From assembly GCA_046598415.1 (NCBI GenBank), contig JBKJIG010000160.1:1-64000 (forward strand): DNA of 64,000 bases, given 5' to 3'. This DNA is from VFJZ01 sp046598415 (GTDB lineage: Bacteria; Actinomycetota; Thermoleophilia; Gaiellales; F1-60-MAGs149). Below the pieces are notes generated by a model. The model had not been told where the DNA came from and did not search any database. It saw only the letters and a list, made by a program, of their open reading frames with translations. Numbering within the stretch: position 1 is the stretch's first letter; each line of letters starts with the position of its first letter. A program made the position numbers and the translations under genes. This document shows, piece by piece, positions 1-8,375 of this stretch.

Positions 1-954
1 AACGTCGAGCTCGTGCACGGGCCGGGGTGCCCGGTGTGCGTGATCCCGATGGGCCGCGTCGACGACGGCATCGCGATCGCGAACGAGCCGGACGTCATCT
101 TCACGTGCTTCGGCGACATGCTGCGCGTGCCCGGCGCGCACGGCACGATGCTCGACGCGAAGGCCGCCGGCGCCGATATCCGCGTCGTCTACTCGCCGCT
201 CGACGCGCTACGGATCGCGCGGGAGAACCCCGATCGCGAAGTCGTGTTCTTCGCGATCGGCTTCGAGACGACGGCGCCGTCGACCGCGCTCACCCTGAAG
301 CGCGCCCGGGCGGAGCAGCTCGCCAACTTCTCGGTCATGTGCAACCACGTCACGATCGTGCCGCCGCTGCGCGCACTGCTCGAGTCGCCCGATCTGCGGC
401 TGGACGGCTTCATCGGCCCGGGGCACGTCTCGACGGTCGTCGGCTGTCGGCCGCTGGAGTTCATCCCGGCCGACTACCAGAAGCCGGTCGTCGTCTCCGG
501 CTTCGAACCCGTCGACCTGCTGCAGTCGGTGCTGATGCTGCTGCGCCAGATCGCCGACGGACGCTGCGAGGTCGAGAACCAGTACGCCCGCGTCGTCCCG
601 TACGAGGGCAACCTGCGCGCGCTGCAGGTGATGTCCGAGGTGTTCGCGCTGCGCCCGCACTTCGAGTGGCGCGGGCTCGGCTTCATCTCGCAGAGCGCCC
701 TGCGCCTGTCGGACGCCTACCGCGACCTGGACGCCGAGGTGCGCTTCTCGGTGCCCGGCGTCCGCGTCGCCGATCCCAAGGCCTGCCAGTGCGGCGAGGT
801 GCTGAAAGGCGTCATCAAGCCGTGGGAGTGCAAGGTGTTCGGCACCGCCTGCACGCCGGATCACGCCATCGGCACGTGCATGGTCTCGCCGGAGGGGGCC
901 TGCGCGGCGTACTACAACTACGGGCGCTTCGCCCGCGACCGGGCAGTGGTCTGA
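1..954 (+). CDS. hypD: HypD, hydrogenase Fe(CN)2CO assembly protein (5' truncated)
   Basis: HypD is the scaffold on which, with HypC, the Fe(CN)2CO unit of [NiFe] hydrogenase is built. The frame is open from base 1, so the N-terminus, including the first catalytic Cys region, is cut off by the window edge; 317 residues remain. The visible part opens with the HypD signature HGPGCPVCV. Near the C-terminus lie the iron-sulfur cysteines (CQCGEVLKG, then CKVFGTAC and GTCMVSPEGAC). The stop TGA overlaps the ATG of hypE by one base. hypC is not in the window and would be expected just upstream. The identification is secure. Confidence 0.97.
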   Translation, partial: NVELVHGPGCPVCVIPMGRVDDGIAIANEPDVIFTCFGDMLRVPGAHGTMLDAKAAGADIRVVYSPLDALRIARENPDREVVFFAIGFETTAPSTALTLKRARAEQLANFSVMCNHVTIVPPLRALLESPDLRLDGFIGPGHVSTVVGCRPLEFIPADYQKPVVVSGFEPVDLLQSVLMLLRQIADGRCEVENQYARVVPYEGNLRALQVMSEVFALRPHFEWRGLGFISQSALRLSDAYRDLDAEVRFSVPGVRVADPKACQCGEVLKGVIKPWECKVFGTACTPDHAIGTCMVSPEGACAAYYNYGRFARDRAVV

Positions 955-2045
955 TGGGCGACCTGACGCTGGACGAGCGCGAGCAACGCGTCCTGACCCG
1001 CATCGAGACGGCCCGCGGCCGGCGGCCGAAGTTCCGCGACGAGCGCATCACCATGGCGCACGGCGCCGGCGGCAAGGCGACGCAGACGCTGATCGAGGGG
1101 CTGCTCGTGCCGGCCTTCGCGTCGGAGTCGCTCGCGGTGCTGGGCGACGCCGGGCTGGTCGCCGCCGGTGGCGCCTGCCTCGCGTTCACCACCGACAGCT
1201 TCGTCGTGAAGCCGATCCGGTTCCCGGGCGGATCGATCGGCGAGCTGGCCGTCAACGGTACCGTCAACGACCTGGCGATGGCCGGAGCCCGACCGCTCGC
1301 GATCACGCTCGCGATGGTGCTCGAGGAGGGCCTCTCCGCCGCCGATCTGCGGGCCGAGGTCGCGGCGATCGCCACCGCCGCCGCAGCCGCCGGCGTGCAG
1401 ATCGTCGCCGGCGACACCAAGGTGGTCGAGCGCGGCTACTGCGACTCGATGTACCTGACGACGGCCGGTATCGGGCTGATCGACGATCGCGCGTCGCTGT
1501 CCCCCGCGGCGCTGGTGCCGGGCGACCAGATCATCGTCTCCGGCACGATCGGCGACCACGGCACGGCGATCATGCTGGCGCGCGGCGAGTTCGACCTCGA
1601 CGCCTCGGTGGAGTCGGACACGCGCTCGCTGTGGCCCGCGGCCGACGCGCTGCTGGGTGCGGCCGGAGACGGCCTGCACTGCATGCGCGACGCCACCCGC
1701 GGCGGCGTGGCGTCGGTGCTGAACGAGCTCGCGCGCGCCTCGGGCGTGGCGATCGTGGTGCGCGAGGGGGACGTGCCGGTGACGCCGGCGGTGGCGGGAG
1801 CGGCCGAGATCCTCGGGCTCGACCCCATGTACATCGCCAACGAGGGCAAGCTCGTCGCCTTCGTGGCGGCCGAGCGGGCGCAGGCGGCGCTGCTGGCGCT
1901 GCGCGCCGTGCCCGGCAGCGAGGGGGCGGCGCTGATCGGCGAGGTGAAGACCGATCCGCCCGGGATGGTGCTCGTCGAGACGGCGTTCGGCGGCAAGCGC
2001 GTGATGGACCAGCTCGTCGGCGATCCGCTGCCGCGGATCTGTTAG
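954..2045 (+). CDS. hypE: HypE, carbamoyl dehydratase making the cyanide ligand
   Basis: 363 residues. HypE accepts the carbamoyl group from HypF on its C-terminal cysteine and dehydrates it to thiocyanate for the CN ligands. The protein ends in the diagnostic PRIC motif, and the PurM-like ATP-binding features are present (AHGAGGKATQ near residue 36, TDSFVVKP, VNGTVNDLAMAGA, RDATRGGVASVLNE). The ATG shares its first base with the hypD stop codon. The stretch before AHGAGG is about 25-30 residues longer than in typical HypE proteins, so a more internal start is possible. It is co-transcribed with hypD and followed 29 bp later by hhyS. Confidence 0.96.
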   Translation: MGDLTLDEREQRVLTRIETARGRRPKFRDERITMAHGAGGKATQTLIEGLLVPAFASESLAVLGDAGLVAAGGACLAFTTDSFVVKPIRFPGGSIGELAVNGTVNDLAMAGARPLAITLAMVLEEGLSAADLRAEVAAIATAAAAAGVQIVAGDTKVVERGYCDSMYLTTAGIGLIDDRASLSPAALVPGDQIIVSGTIGDHGTAIMLARGEFDLDASVESDTRSLWPAADALLGAAGDGLHCMRDATRGGVASVLNELARASGVAIVVREGDVPVTPAVAGAAEILGLDPMYIANEGKLVAFVAAERAQAALLALRAVPGSEGAALIGEVKTDPPGMVLVETAFGGKRVMDQLVGDPLPRIC

Positions 2046-2074
2046 CGGAATCCGGAGTGAAGGGAAGGGAGCGC

Positions 2075-3133
2075 ATGGCAACCGAGTTCGTACCCAACCA
2101 GCACGCGACGGAGCAGGTGACCGCGCACGTCCTGTGGATGACGACCGGCCTGTCGTGCGAGGGCGACTCCGTGGCGATGACGTCGGCCACGAACCCCAGC
2201 CTCGAGGACATCATCCAGGGCGTCATTCCCGGCATGCCGCGGGTCGTCATCCACAACCAGGTGATCGCGTACGAGAACGGCCAGGAGTACATCCAGGCGT
2301 GGTACGACGCCGAGCAGGGCAAGCTCGACCCGTTCGTGCTGATCATCGAGGGCTCGATCGGCAACGAGGAGATCAACGGCGAGGGTCACTGGACGGGGTT
2401 CGGCGTGAACCCGGAGAACGACCAGCCGATCACCACCAACGAGTGGGTCGACCGCCTCGCCAACAAGGCGGCGGCGGTGGTCGCGATCGGCACCTGCGCC
2501 ACCTACGGCGGCATCCCCGCCATGAAGAACAACCCGACCGGCGCGATGGGTCTGCCCGACTACCTGGGCTGGAAGTGGAAGTCGAAGGCCGGCCTGCCCG
2601 TGGTGTGCATCCCCGGCTGCCCGGCGCAGCCGGACAACATGACCGAGGTGCTGCTCTACCTGGTGCTGCACCTCGGCGGCCTCGCCCCGGCGCCGGAGCT
2701 GGACGACCAGCTGCGGCCGAAGTGGCTGTTCGAGCGCACCGCGCACGAGAGCTGCAACCGGGCCGCCTTCTACGAGAGCGGCAACTTCGCGACCGAGTAC
2801 GGCTCCGACCACCGGTGCCTGGTGAAGCTCGGCTGCAAGGGCCCGGTGGTGAAGTGCAACGTGCCGCTGCGCGGCTGGGTGAACGGCATCGGCGGCTGCC
2901 CCAACGTGGGCGGCATCTGCATGGCCTGCACCATGCCGGGCTTCCCCGACAAGTACATGCCGTTCATGGCCGAGGACTCCAAGGGCCGCATCTCGTCGAA
3001 CGTGGCGCGCTTCACCTACGGGCCGGTGCTGCGGTCGCTGCGGGCGCAGTCCATCAAGCGCATCTACGACCACGAGCCCGAGTGGCGCAAGCGCGGCAAG
3101 GAGCTCACGACCGGATACCAGAAGCGATGGTAG
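2075..3133 (+). CDS. hhyS: [NiFe] hydrogenase small subunit, group 1h (actinobacterial) type
   Basis: 352 residues. This is the electron-transfer subunit carrying three iron-sulfur clusters. At residues 28-31 the usual first CxxC of the proximal cluster reads C-E-G-D, so Asp31 stands where a Cys is normally found. A 3-Cys/1-Asp proximal cluster is known for the actinobacterial-type, oxygen-insensitive hydrogenases. Further ligand motifs are GTCATYGG, CIPGCPAQPDNM, HESCN, KLGCKGP and CPNVGGICMACTMPGFPDKY. There is no twin-arginine signal peptide and no C-terminal membrane anchor, so the enzyme should be cytosolic or only peripherally membrane-bound. The ATG at 2075 follows AAGGGAAGGGAGC, a strong ribosome site. 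hhyL starts 42 bp after the stop. Confidence 0.95.
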   Translation: MATEFVPNQHATEQVTAHVLWMTTGLSCEGDSVAMTSATNPSLEDIIQGVIPGMPRVVIHNQVIAYENGQEYIQAWYDAEQGKLDPFVLIIEGSIGNEEINGEGHWTGFGVNPENDQPITTNEWVDRLANKAAAVVAIGTCATYGGIPAMKNNPTGAMGLPDYLGWKWKSKAGLPVVCIPGCPAQPDNMTEVLLYLVLHLGGLAPAPELDDQLRPKWLFERTAHESCNRAAFYESGNFATEYGSDHRCLVKLGCKGPVVKCNVPLRGWVNGIGGCPNVGGICMACTMPGFPDKYMPFMAEDSKGRISSNVARFTYGPVLRSLRAQSIKRIYDHEPEWRKRGKELTTGYQKRW

Positions 3134-3175
3134 CCACCGCGCGCACCGTCATTCGAGACGCAGGGAGCAGCGAAC

Positions 3176-4957
3176 ATGACGCAGGTTGAGACCCCGGGGA
3201 CCGAGCAGAAGGTCGTCGTCAAGGAGATGTCATGGGATCCGATCACGCGGATCGTCGGCAGCCTGGGCATCCACACCGAGATCGACTTCACGAACCACGC
3301 GGTGCTGAAGTGCTACAGCACGTCGATGGTGTTCCGCGGGTTCGACATCTTCATGAAGGGCATCGACCCGCGGGACGCGCACTTCATCACCAGCCGCATC
3401 TGCGGCATCTGCGGTGACAACCACTGCACCTGCTCGTGCCTGAACCAGAACATGGCCTACGGCGTGAAGCCGCCGAAACTCGGCGACTACGCGTACAACC
3501 TGGCCGAGACGGCCGACTTCATGTTCGACCACGCGATCTTCAACGACTGCATGGCGAACGTCGACTTCTGCGAGCAGATGGTGAAGGAGACGAACCCGTC
3601 GCTGCTGAAGACGGCCGAGTCGACGCCCTCACCGCACGGTGACATCCACGGCTACAAGACGATCGCCGACATCATGCGGGCGCTGAACCCGTTCACCGGC
3701 AGCTTCTACCTCGAAACCCTGCAGGTGGCGCGGTACACCCGCGAGATGTACTGCCTGTTCGGCGGGCGCCACACGCACCCGTCGACGATCATGCCGGGGG
3801 GCGTCTCGGCCGACATCACGCATCAGACCTGCACCGACTACTACGTGCGCCTGATGCGATACATGGAGTACTGCAAGCGCACCGTGCCGATGCACGACGA
3901 CCTGTACGACTTCTTCCTGCAGGAGCTGCCCGGGTACGACATGGTCGGCTACCGCGACACCGACCTGGTGTGCTGGGGCTGCTTCGACGACCCCGACTAC
4001 GTCGACTACAGCTACAAGAACATGGGCGAGTGGGGGAAACACCGCTACATCACTCCCGGCCTCGTGTTCAAGGGCGAGCTGATCACCACCGACCTGGTCG
4101 AGATCAACCTGGCGATGCGCATCCTGCTCGGCAGCTCGTACTTCGACGACTGGACGAGCGAGGAGACGTTCGTCACCCACGACCCGCTCGGCAATCCGGT
4201 CGACAAGCGCCACCCGTGGAACAAGGTGACGCTGCCCAAGCCGCAGAAGCGCGACTGGGCCGACAAGTACAGCTGGGTCGTATCGCCGCGCATGTACGAC
4301 CAGCGCAACGACACCTACGTCGCCTGCGACACCGGCGGCGGCCCGTTCGCCCGCCAGTGGGTCACCGCCAAGGCGGGGCTCGTGGACATCGGCTACCTCA
4401 AGGCCACCGGCCACAGCATCCAGATGGTGCTGCCGAAGACCGCCGGCATGCCCGAGATGGAGCTCGAGTGGAAGGTGCCGGAGAAGTCGAATGCGATCGA
4501 GCGCGACCGCGCCCGCACCTACCACCAGGCGTACTCCGCGCTGGTCGGCCTGCACTGCCTCGAGAAGGCCCTGGCCGAGATCCGTGCCGGGCGCACGAAG
4601 AGCTGGCGCGACTTCACGGTGCCCGAAGAGGCCGTCAGCGTCGGCTTCCACGAGGCTGCCCGCGGCGTGCTGTCGCATCACATGGTGATCCGCGACGGCA
4701 AGATCGCGAACTACCAGCCGTACCCGCCGACCCCGTGGAACGCCAATCCACGCGATGTCTACGGCACGCCGGGCCCCTACGAGGACGCCGTGCAGAACAC
4801 GCCGATCTTCGAGGAGAACGGGCCCGAGAACTTCAAGGGCATCGACATCATGCGGGCCGTGCGGTCGTTCGACCCGTGCCTGCCGTGCGGCGTGCACATG
4901 TATACCGGCGCCGGGAAGGTCAAGAAGGTCGTCCACCGGCCGACCGGGTTGTCGTGA
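3176..4957 (+). CDS. hhyL: [NiFe] hydrogenase large subunit, group 1h type
   Basis: 593 residues, the catalytic subunit. The two nickel-binding motifs are intact: L1 is RICGICGDNHC with Cys76 and Cys79, and L2 is DPCLPCGVH with Cys568, Cys571 and His574. After His574 there is a 19-residue tail (MYTGAGKVKK and on), the removable extension that the maturation protease clips once Ni is inserted. Such a protease is encoded at 8372-8881. The ribosome site is GGGAGCAG before ATG 3176. The stop overlaps the GTG start of hhyE. With HhyS it is expected to oxidise H2 at low, near-atmospheric concentration; that role is inferred from family and operon. Confidence 0.96.
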   Translation: MTQVETPGTEQKVVVKEMSWDPITRIVGSLGIHTEIDFTNHAVLKCYSTSMVFRGFDIFMKGIDPRDAHFITSRICGICGDNHCTCSCLNQNMAYGVKPPKLGDYAYNLAETADFMFDHAIFNDCMANVDFCEQMVKETNPSLLKTAESTPSPHGDIHGYKTIADIMRALNPFTGSFYLETLQVARYTREMYCLFGGRHTHPSTIMPGGVSADITHQTCTDYYVRLMRYMEYCKRTVPMHDDLYDFFLQELPGYDMVGYRDTDLVCWGCFDDPDYVDYSYKNMGEWGKHRYITPGLVFKGELITTDLVEINLAMRILLGSSYFDDWTSEETFVTHDPLGNPVDKRHPWNKVTLPKPQKRDWADKYSWVVSPRMYDQRNDTYVACDTGGGPFARQWVTAKAGLVDIGYLKATGHSIQMVLPKTAGMPEMELEWKVPEKSNAIERDRARTYHQAYSALVGLHCLEKALAEIRAGRTKSWRDFTVPEEAVSVGFHEAARGVLSHHMVIRDGKIANYQPYPPTPWNANPRDVYGTPGPYEDAVQNTPIFEENGPENFKGIDIMRAVRSFDPCLPCGVHMYTGAGKVKKVVHRPTGLS

Positions 4958-5889
4958 TCGACTCCGCGATGGCCGGAAACGGCGAGGTGCAGGGCCCTGA
5001 GCAGGAGGTCCTCGAGCGCGTCCAGCTCCTGACGGAGGCGCTCTCCGACCTGCCCGACGGGCACGCCCGGCAGGTCGCCGAGGACCTGGTCGGCTCGATG
5101 ATGGAGCTGTACGGCGAGGGCCTGACCCGCATCTTCGACGCGATCGATCGAGCGGGCCAGGACGGTGTTCGCATCCGCGGCGAGCTGGTCGACGACGGGG
5201 TCGTCGCCAGCCTGCTGCTGATCCACGACCTGTACCCGGTCGACCTGCCGACTCGGCTGGAGGAGGCGCTCGCCAGCGTGCGGCCCTACCTCGAGTCGCA
5301 CGGCGGCAACGTCGAGCTGCTCGGCGTCGTCGACGGCGTCGCCCGGATCAGCCTGCAGGGCCACTGCAAGACCTGTCCGGCGTCGGCCGCGACGCTCGAG
5401 CTGGCCATCAAGCAGGCCATCGAGGAGGCCGCGCCCGACCTGCTCGGCCTCGAGGTCGAGGGCATTGCAGCGCCACCACCCCGGCCGAGCGCCCCGCACC
5501 TCGGCCGAACGCTGCCGCTCGTCATCGACGGAGCGGCGGCCGGTGGGAACGGCGGTCGCCCCCCGGCTGCCGTTCCCGCCTGGCTGCCGCTCGACCGGGC
5601 CGCCGACGTTGCGCCCGGCACGGCGCAGGGCGTCGTCGTGCGCGGTGCGCGGCTGCTGGTGGCCAACCTGGACGGGACGCTGCTCGCCTACCGCGACTCC
5701 TGCCCCGGGTGCCTTGCGGCGCTGGCCGACGGCTCGCTGCAAGGCGACGTTCTCACCTGTGCCGGCTGCGGTCGCGCCTACGACCTGCCGGCCGCCGGCC
5801 GGGCCCTGGACGGCGCCGGCGCGCCGCTCGAGCCGGTGCCGCTGCTGCGGCGGAACGAACAGACGGTGGAGGTGGCAGTCGCGACATGA
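4954..5889 (+). CDS. hhyE: HhyE-like electron relay: NFU domain plus four-Cys Rieske-like domain
   Basis: 311 residues from GTG 4954, which overlaps the hhyL stop (GTGA); an in-frame ATG at 4969 is the alternative. Residues 100-170 form a NifU C-terminal (NFU) domain with the cluster-binding pair Cys138-x2-Cys141 (GHCKTCPAS). A Pro-rich linker at 172-215 leads to a C-terminal domain built like a Rieske ferredoxin. It has CPGC (250-253) and CAGC (269-272) where Rieske proteins have CxH and CxxH, so both His ligands are missing and four Cys are available. Genes of this type follow hhySL in mycobacteria, where HhyE/HucE are thought to pass electrons from the hydrogenase to the quinone pool. The exact cofactor here is unclear. 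Confidence 0.85.
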   Translation: MIDSAMAGNGEVQGPEQEVLERVQLLTEALSDLPDGHARQVAEDLVGSMMELYGEGLTRIFDAIDRAGQDGVRIRGELVDDGVVASLLLIHDLYPVDLPTRLEEALASVRPYLESHGGNVELLGVVDGVARISLQGHCKTCPASAATLELAIKQAIEEAAPDLLGLEVEGIAAPPPRPSAPHLGRTLPLVIDGAAAGGNGGRPPAAVPAWLPLDRAADVAPGTAQGVVVRGARLLVANLDGTLLAYRDSCPGCLAALADGSLQGDVLTCAGCGRAYDLPAAGRALDGAGAPLEPVPLLRRNEQTVEVAVAT

Positions 5890-6530
5890 CCCGTCCCGCC
5901 CCGACCGGCACGGCCAGCGCCGACACCATCGCCCGACTGCGGCGGATGGCAAACGCCCGGGCAATGGCCGCCGCGGCGGCGGCCGAGACCGAGCACTGCG
6001 ACCTCTGCGGCACGACGCTGCCCGGCGACCACCGCCACCTGCTGCAGACCGAGGAGCGCCGCATCCTCTGCGTCTGCGAGCCGTGCCGCGCGCTGCGCGC
6101 GCACGAGCCGGGCCTGCGTCCGACCGGCACGCGCTCGACCTACCTGGCCGGCTTCGCGCTCGACGACGTCCTGTGGGCGAAGTTCCAGATCCCGATCGGC
6201 CTCGCGTTCTTCTTCCGCAGCGGCGCTGCCGGCCGTGTCGTCGCGTTGTACCCGAGCCCGGCCGGGGCCACCGAGTGCGAGCTCTACCTCGAGGCCTGGG
6301 AGCAGCTGGTCACCCGCAACCCGGAGCTCGCGAGCCTGGAGTCGGACATCGAGGCGCTGGTCGTGAACCGCCTGTCGACGCCGCCCGAGCACGCCATCGT
6401 GCCGATCGACCGCTGCTACGAGCTGGTCGGCACGATCAAGGCGACGTGGGTGGGCATCTCCGGCGGCAACGCGGTCGAGGATGCCGTCGGGGCGTTCTTC
6501 GCGAAGCTGCGGCCGAGGGCCGGAGCGTGA
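5886..6530 (+). CDS. DUF5947-like hydrogenase-operon protein with Cys-rich N-terminus
   Basis: 214 residues from ATG 5886, which overlaps the hhyE stop by four bases. It resembles the family I know as DUF5947, found in actinobacterial hydrogenase operons; its function is not established. After a helical N-terminus (1-35) there is a likely metal site: C38-x2-C41 (HCDLCG), then C62-x-C64-x2-C67 (LCVCEPC). The remainder is an alpha/beta domain with motifs such as FQIPIGLAFFF and STPPEHAIVPIDRCYELVG. No signal peptide or membrane segment is visible. Tight coupling to hhyE and the next three genes suggests a role in hydrogenase assembly or in docking electron-transfer partners. Confidence 0.75.
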   Translation: MTRPAPTGTASADTIARLRRMANARAMAAAAAAETEHCDLCGTTLPGDHRHLLQTEERRILCVCEPCRALRAHEPGLRPTGTRSTYLAGFALDDVLWAKFQIPIGLAFFFRSGAAGRVVALYPSPAGATECELYLEAWEQLVTRNPELASLESDIEALVVNRLSTPPEHAIVPIDRCYELVGTIKATWVGISGGNAVEDAVGAFFAKLRPRAGA

Positions 6531-7201
6531 CCGCCGTGGAGCCCGGGCCGCCCGTGCTCGGGCAGATCGCGCCCGAGTTCAGCGTCGTCGGCGTCACCGC
6601 GGCAGAGGACACGGCGGTGCCGGCGCTGCGGTTCCACCTCGAGGTGGCCGAGACCTCGGGCCGCGACGTGTTCACGATCGCGCTCACCGCGCAGATCAAC
6701 GTCGATCCGGCCCGGCGCGAGTACGACGCCGGGACGCGCGAGCGCCTGGCCGACCTGTTCGGCGACCCGGAGCGCTGGGCCGCCACCACGCACAGCTTCC
6801 TGTGGGCGCACGCGACGACGCTGGTGCCGAGCTTCAGCGGCAGCACGGCGTTCTCGCTGCTCGTGCCGTGCTCGTACGACCTGGAGCTCGCGGCGGCGAA
6901 GTACTTCTACAGCCTGCCCGGCGGCGCGGTGCCGCTCAGCTTCCACTTCAGCGGGTCGATCCTGCACCGCGGCGACGACGGCCAGATGCAGGTCGTGCTC
7001 GTGCCCTGGTCGTGCTCGGCCCAGTGGAAGCTGCCGGTCGAGACCTGGCGCGGCATGATGGAGCGGTTCTACCCAAACGGCGCCTGGGCGCGGCTGCACG
7101 CCGACACCGTCGCGCGCCTGCGCCGCCGACAGCTGGAGCGCGGCTCGCCATCGCTCGACGCGTGTATCTCCGAGCTGCTCGACGAGTACGGGGAGGTGTG
7201 A
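6527..7201 (+). CDS. DUF6084-like hydrogenase-operon protein
   Basis: 224 residues from GTG 6527, overlapping the previous stop (GTGA). It looks like the DUF6084 family, known only from actinobacterial [NiFe] hydrogenase operons. It has a beta-rich N-terminal half (FHLEVAETSGRDVFTIALTAQI), a central block with aromatic motifs (HSFLWAHATTLVPSFSGSTA, PCSYDLELAAAKYFYSL), and a C-terminal helical tail ending at LLDEYGEV. The Cys residues are not arranged as a metal site. No export signal is present. The biochemical role is unknown; position between two other accessory genes argues for assembly or structure rather than regulation. Confidence 0.72.
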   Translation: MTAVEPGPPVLGQIAPEFSVVGVTAAEDTAVPALRFHLEVAETSGRDVFTIALTAQINVDPARREYDAGTRERLADLFGDPERWAATTHSFLWAHATTLVPSFSGSTAFSLLVPCSYDLELAAAKYFYSLPGGAVPLSFHFSGSILHRGDDGQMQVVLVPWSCSAQWKLPVETWRGMMERFYPNGAWARLHADTVARLRRRQLERGSPSLDACISELLDEYGEV

Positions 7202-8079
7202 TGCCCGACCGTCTCTCCGAGCTGCTCGACACCCTGTTGTACGAGGGCTACGCGCTCTACCCGTACACGCCCGGCACCGCCAAGAACGCCACGCCGACGC
7301 CGTTCGGCATCGTCTACCCGCCCGCCTATGCGGCGACCGTCGGCAGCGCCTCCGACCGGCTCAAGATCGCCGGCGTGGCGACGGCCGTCGCCGGCTGCAC
7401 GGTCGCGGCCGAGGTGCGCTTCCTCGAGCCGGTCACCGACGGCCACGCGCACTCGGCCACCGAGCGGCGGCTCGCGATCGGCCCGCTGCCGGTGGGCGAG
7501 GCGACGGCCGTCGACGTGGTGGAGCCGTTCGACCTCGGCGCCATCTCGGGCCGCGTGCGCCTCAACGTCGAGCCGCTCGGCGACCGCCTGCACCGCGTCA
7601 CGCTCTGCGTGCACAACACCACGACGCTCGGCGCCGCGCCCGCGGGCCGGGCCGAGGCGCTGCAGTCCAGCCTGCTCTCCACCCACCCGGTGCTGCGGCT
7701 GTCGGCCGGCCGGTTCGCCTCGCCGCTCGAGCGCACCGGGGTCGTCGGTGCCGCAGTCGAGGCGTGCCACAACGTGAACACCTTTCCGGTCCTGGCCACC
7801 GCGGCCGACGATGTGCTGCTCGGCGCCGCGATCGTGCTGCCCGACCATCCGCAACTGGCGCCCGAGAGCCACGGCGACCTGTTCGACGGCACCGAGATCG
7901 AGGAGGCACTGCTGCTGCACGTCCTCGCGCTCAGCGACGGCGAGCGGGACGAGATCACCCGCCAGGACCCGGCGGTGCGGGCCATGATCGAGCGCGCCGC
8001 CGCGGCGACGCCCTCCGACATCCTCGCCCTGCACGGGCGGCTCGTGCTGACCGATCCCACGATCGAAGAGAGGCCGTGA
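7201..8079 (+). CDS. Uncharacterised hydrogenase-operon protein (292 aa)
   Basis: 292 residues; the ATG shares a base with the preceding TGA. I do not recognise a named domain. The N-terminus has the motif LLYEGYALYPYTPGTAKNA and then FGIVYPP, followed by beta-strand-rich sequence and an acidic loop (LFDGTEIEEALLLHVLALSD) near residue 245. It ends in a helical region with repeated acidic residues. There is no signal peptide, membrane segment or obvious cofactor motif. Strict co-location between a DUF6084-like gene and the small 98-residue gene, with one-base overlaps at both ends, suggests it makes part of the same protein assembly as HhyE and the DUF5947/6084-like proteins. Confidence 0.7.
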   Translation: MPDRLSELLDTLLYEGYALYPYTPGTAKNATPTPFGIVYPPAYAATVGSASDRLKIAGVATAVAGCTVAAEVRFLEPVTDGHAHSATERRLAIGPLPVGEATAVDVVEPFDLGAISGRVRLNVEPLGDRLHRVTLCVHNTTTLGAAPAGRAEALQSSLLSTHPVLRLSAGRFASPLERTGVVGAAVEACHNVNTFPVLATAADDVLLGAAIVLPDHPQLAPESHGDLFDGTEIEEALLLHVLALSDGERDEITRQDPAVRAMIERAAAATPSDILALHGRLVLTDPTIEERP

Positions 8080-8375
8080 TGATCGACCCGAACGCCCATC
8101 TCCGCGAGGAGATCCCCGGCGAGGAGCAGGTCGTCCTCGACGGCGTCACGTTCCGGCGCGACGACAAGGTCCGGTTGCACCTGAAGCTCCGCGACGACCC
8201 GTACGACCGCATGCTCGACGGCCGCGTCGCCACGATCGAGCGCATCTACTACGACTACGACGACCGCCTGTACTTCGGCGTCACCGTGGACGACGACCCC
8301 GGCCAGGACCTGATGCGCGACACCGGCCGGTTCCTGTTCTTCTTCGCGGGCGAGGTGGAGGCGATGCAGCCATGA
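8079..8375 (+). CDS. Small acidic hydrogenase-operon protein (98 aa)
   Basis: 98 residues, ATG overlapping the previous stop by one base and its own stop overlapping the next ATG by four. It is strongly acidic with a likely small beta-barrel: FRRDDKVRLHLK, then VATIERIYYDYDDRLYFGVTV, then GRFLFFFAGEVEAM. It contains no cysteine. I cannot assign a known family. Small conserved proteins of this size are common just before the maturation protease in hydrogenase operons and may act as chaperones for the subunits, but nothing in the sequence proves that. Confidence 0.7.
   Translation: MIDPNAHLREEIPGEEQVVLDGVTFRRDDKVRLHLKLRDDPYDRMLDGRVATIERIYYDYDDRLYFGVTVDDDPGQDLMRDTGRFLFFFAGEVEAMQP

Noticed and set aside
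918..2081. Long antisense open frames, also at 22363-23385 minus and 50937-53477 plus
   Set aside because: Very high GC opens long frames opposite real genes. Their products are Arg/Ala/Pro/Gly-rich without domains and lie wholly over well-identified genes.
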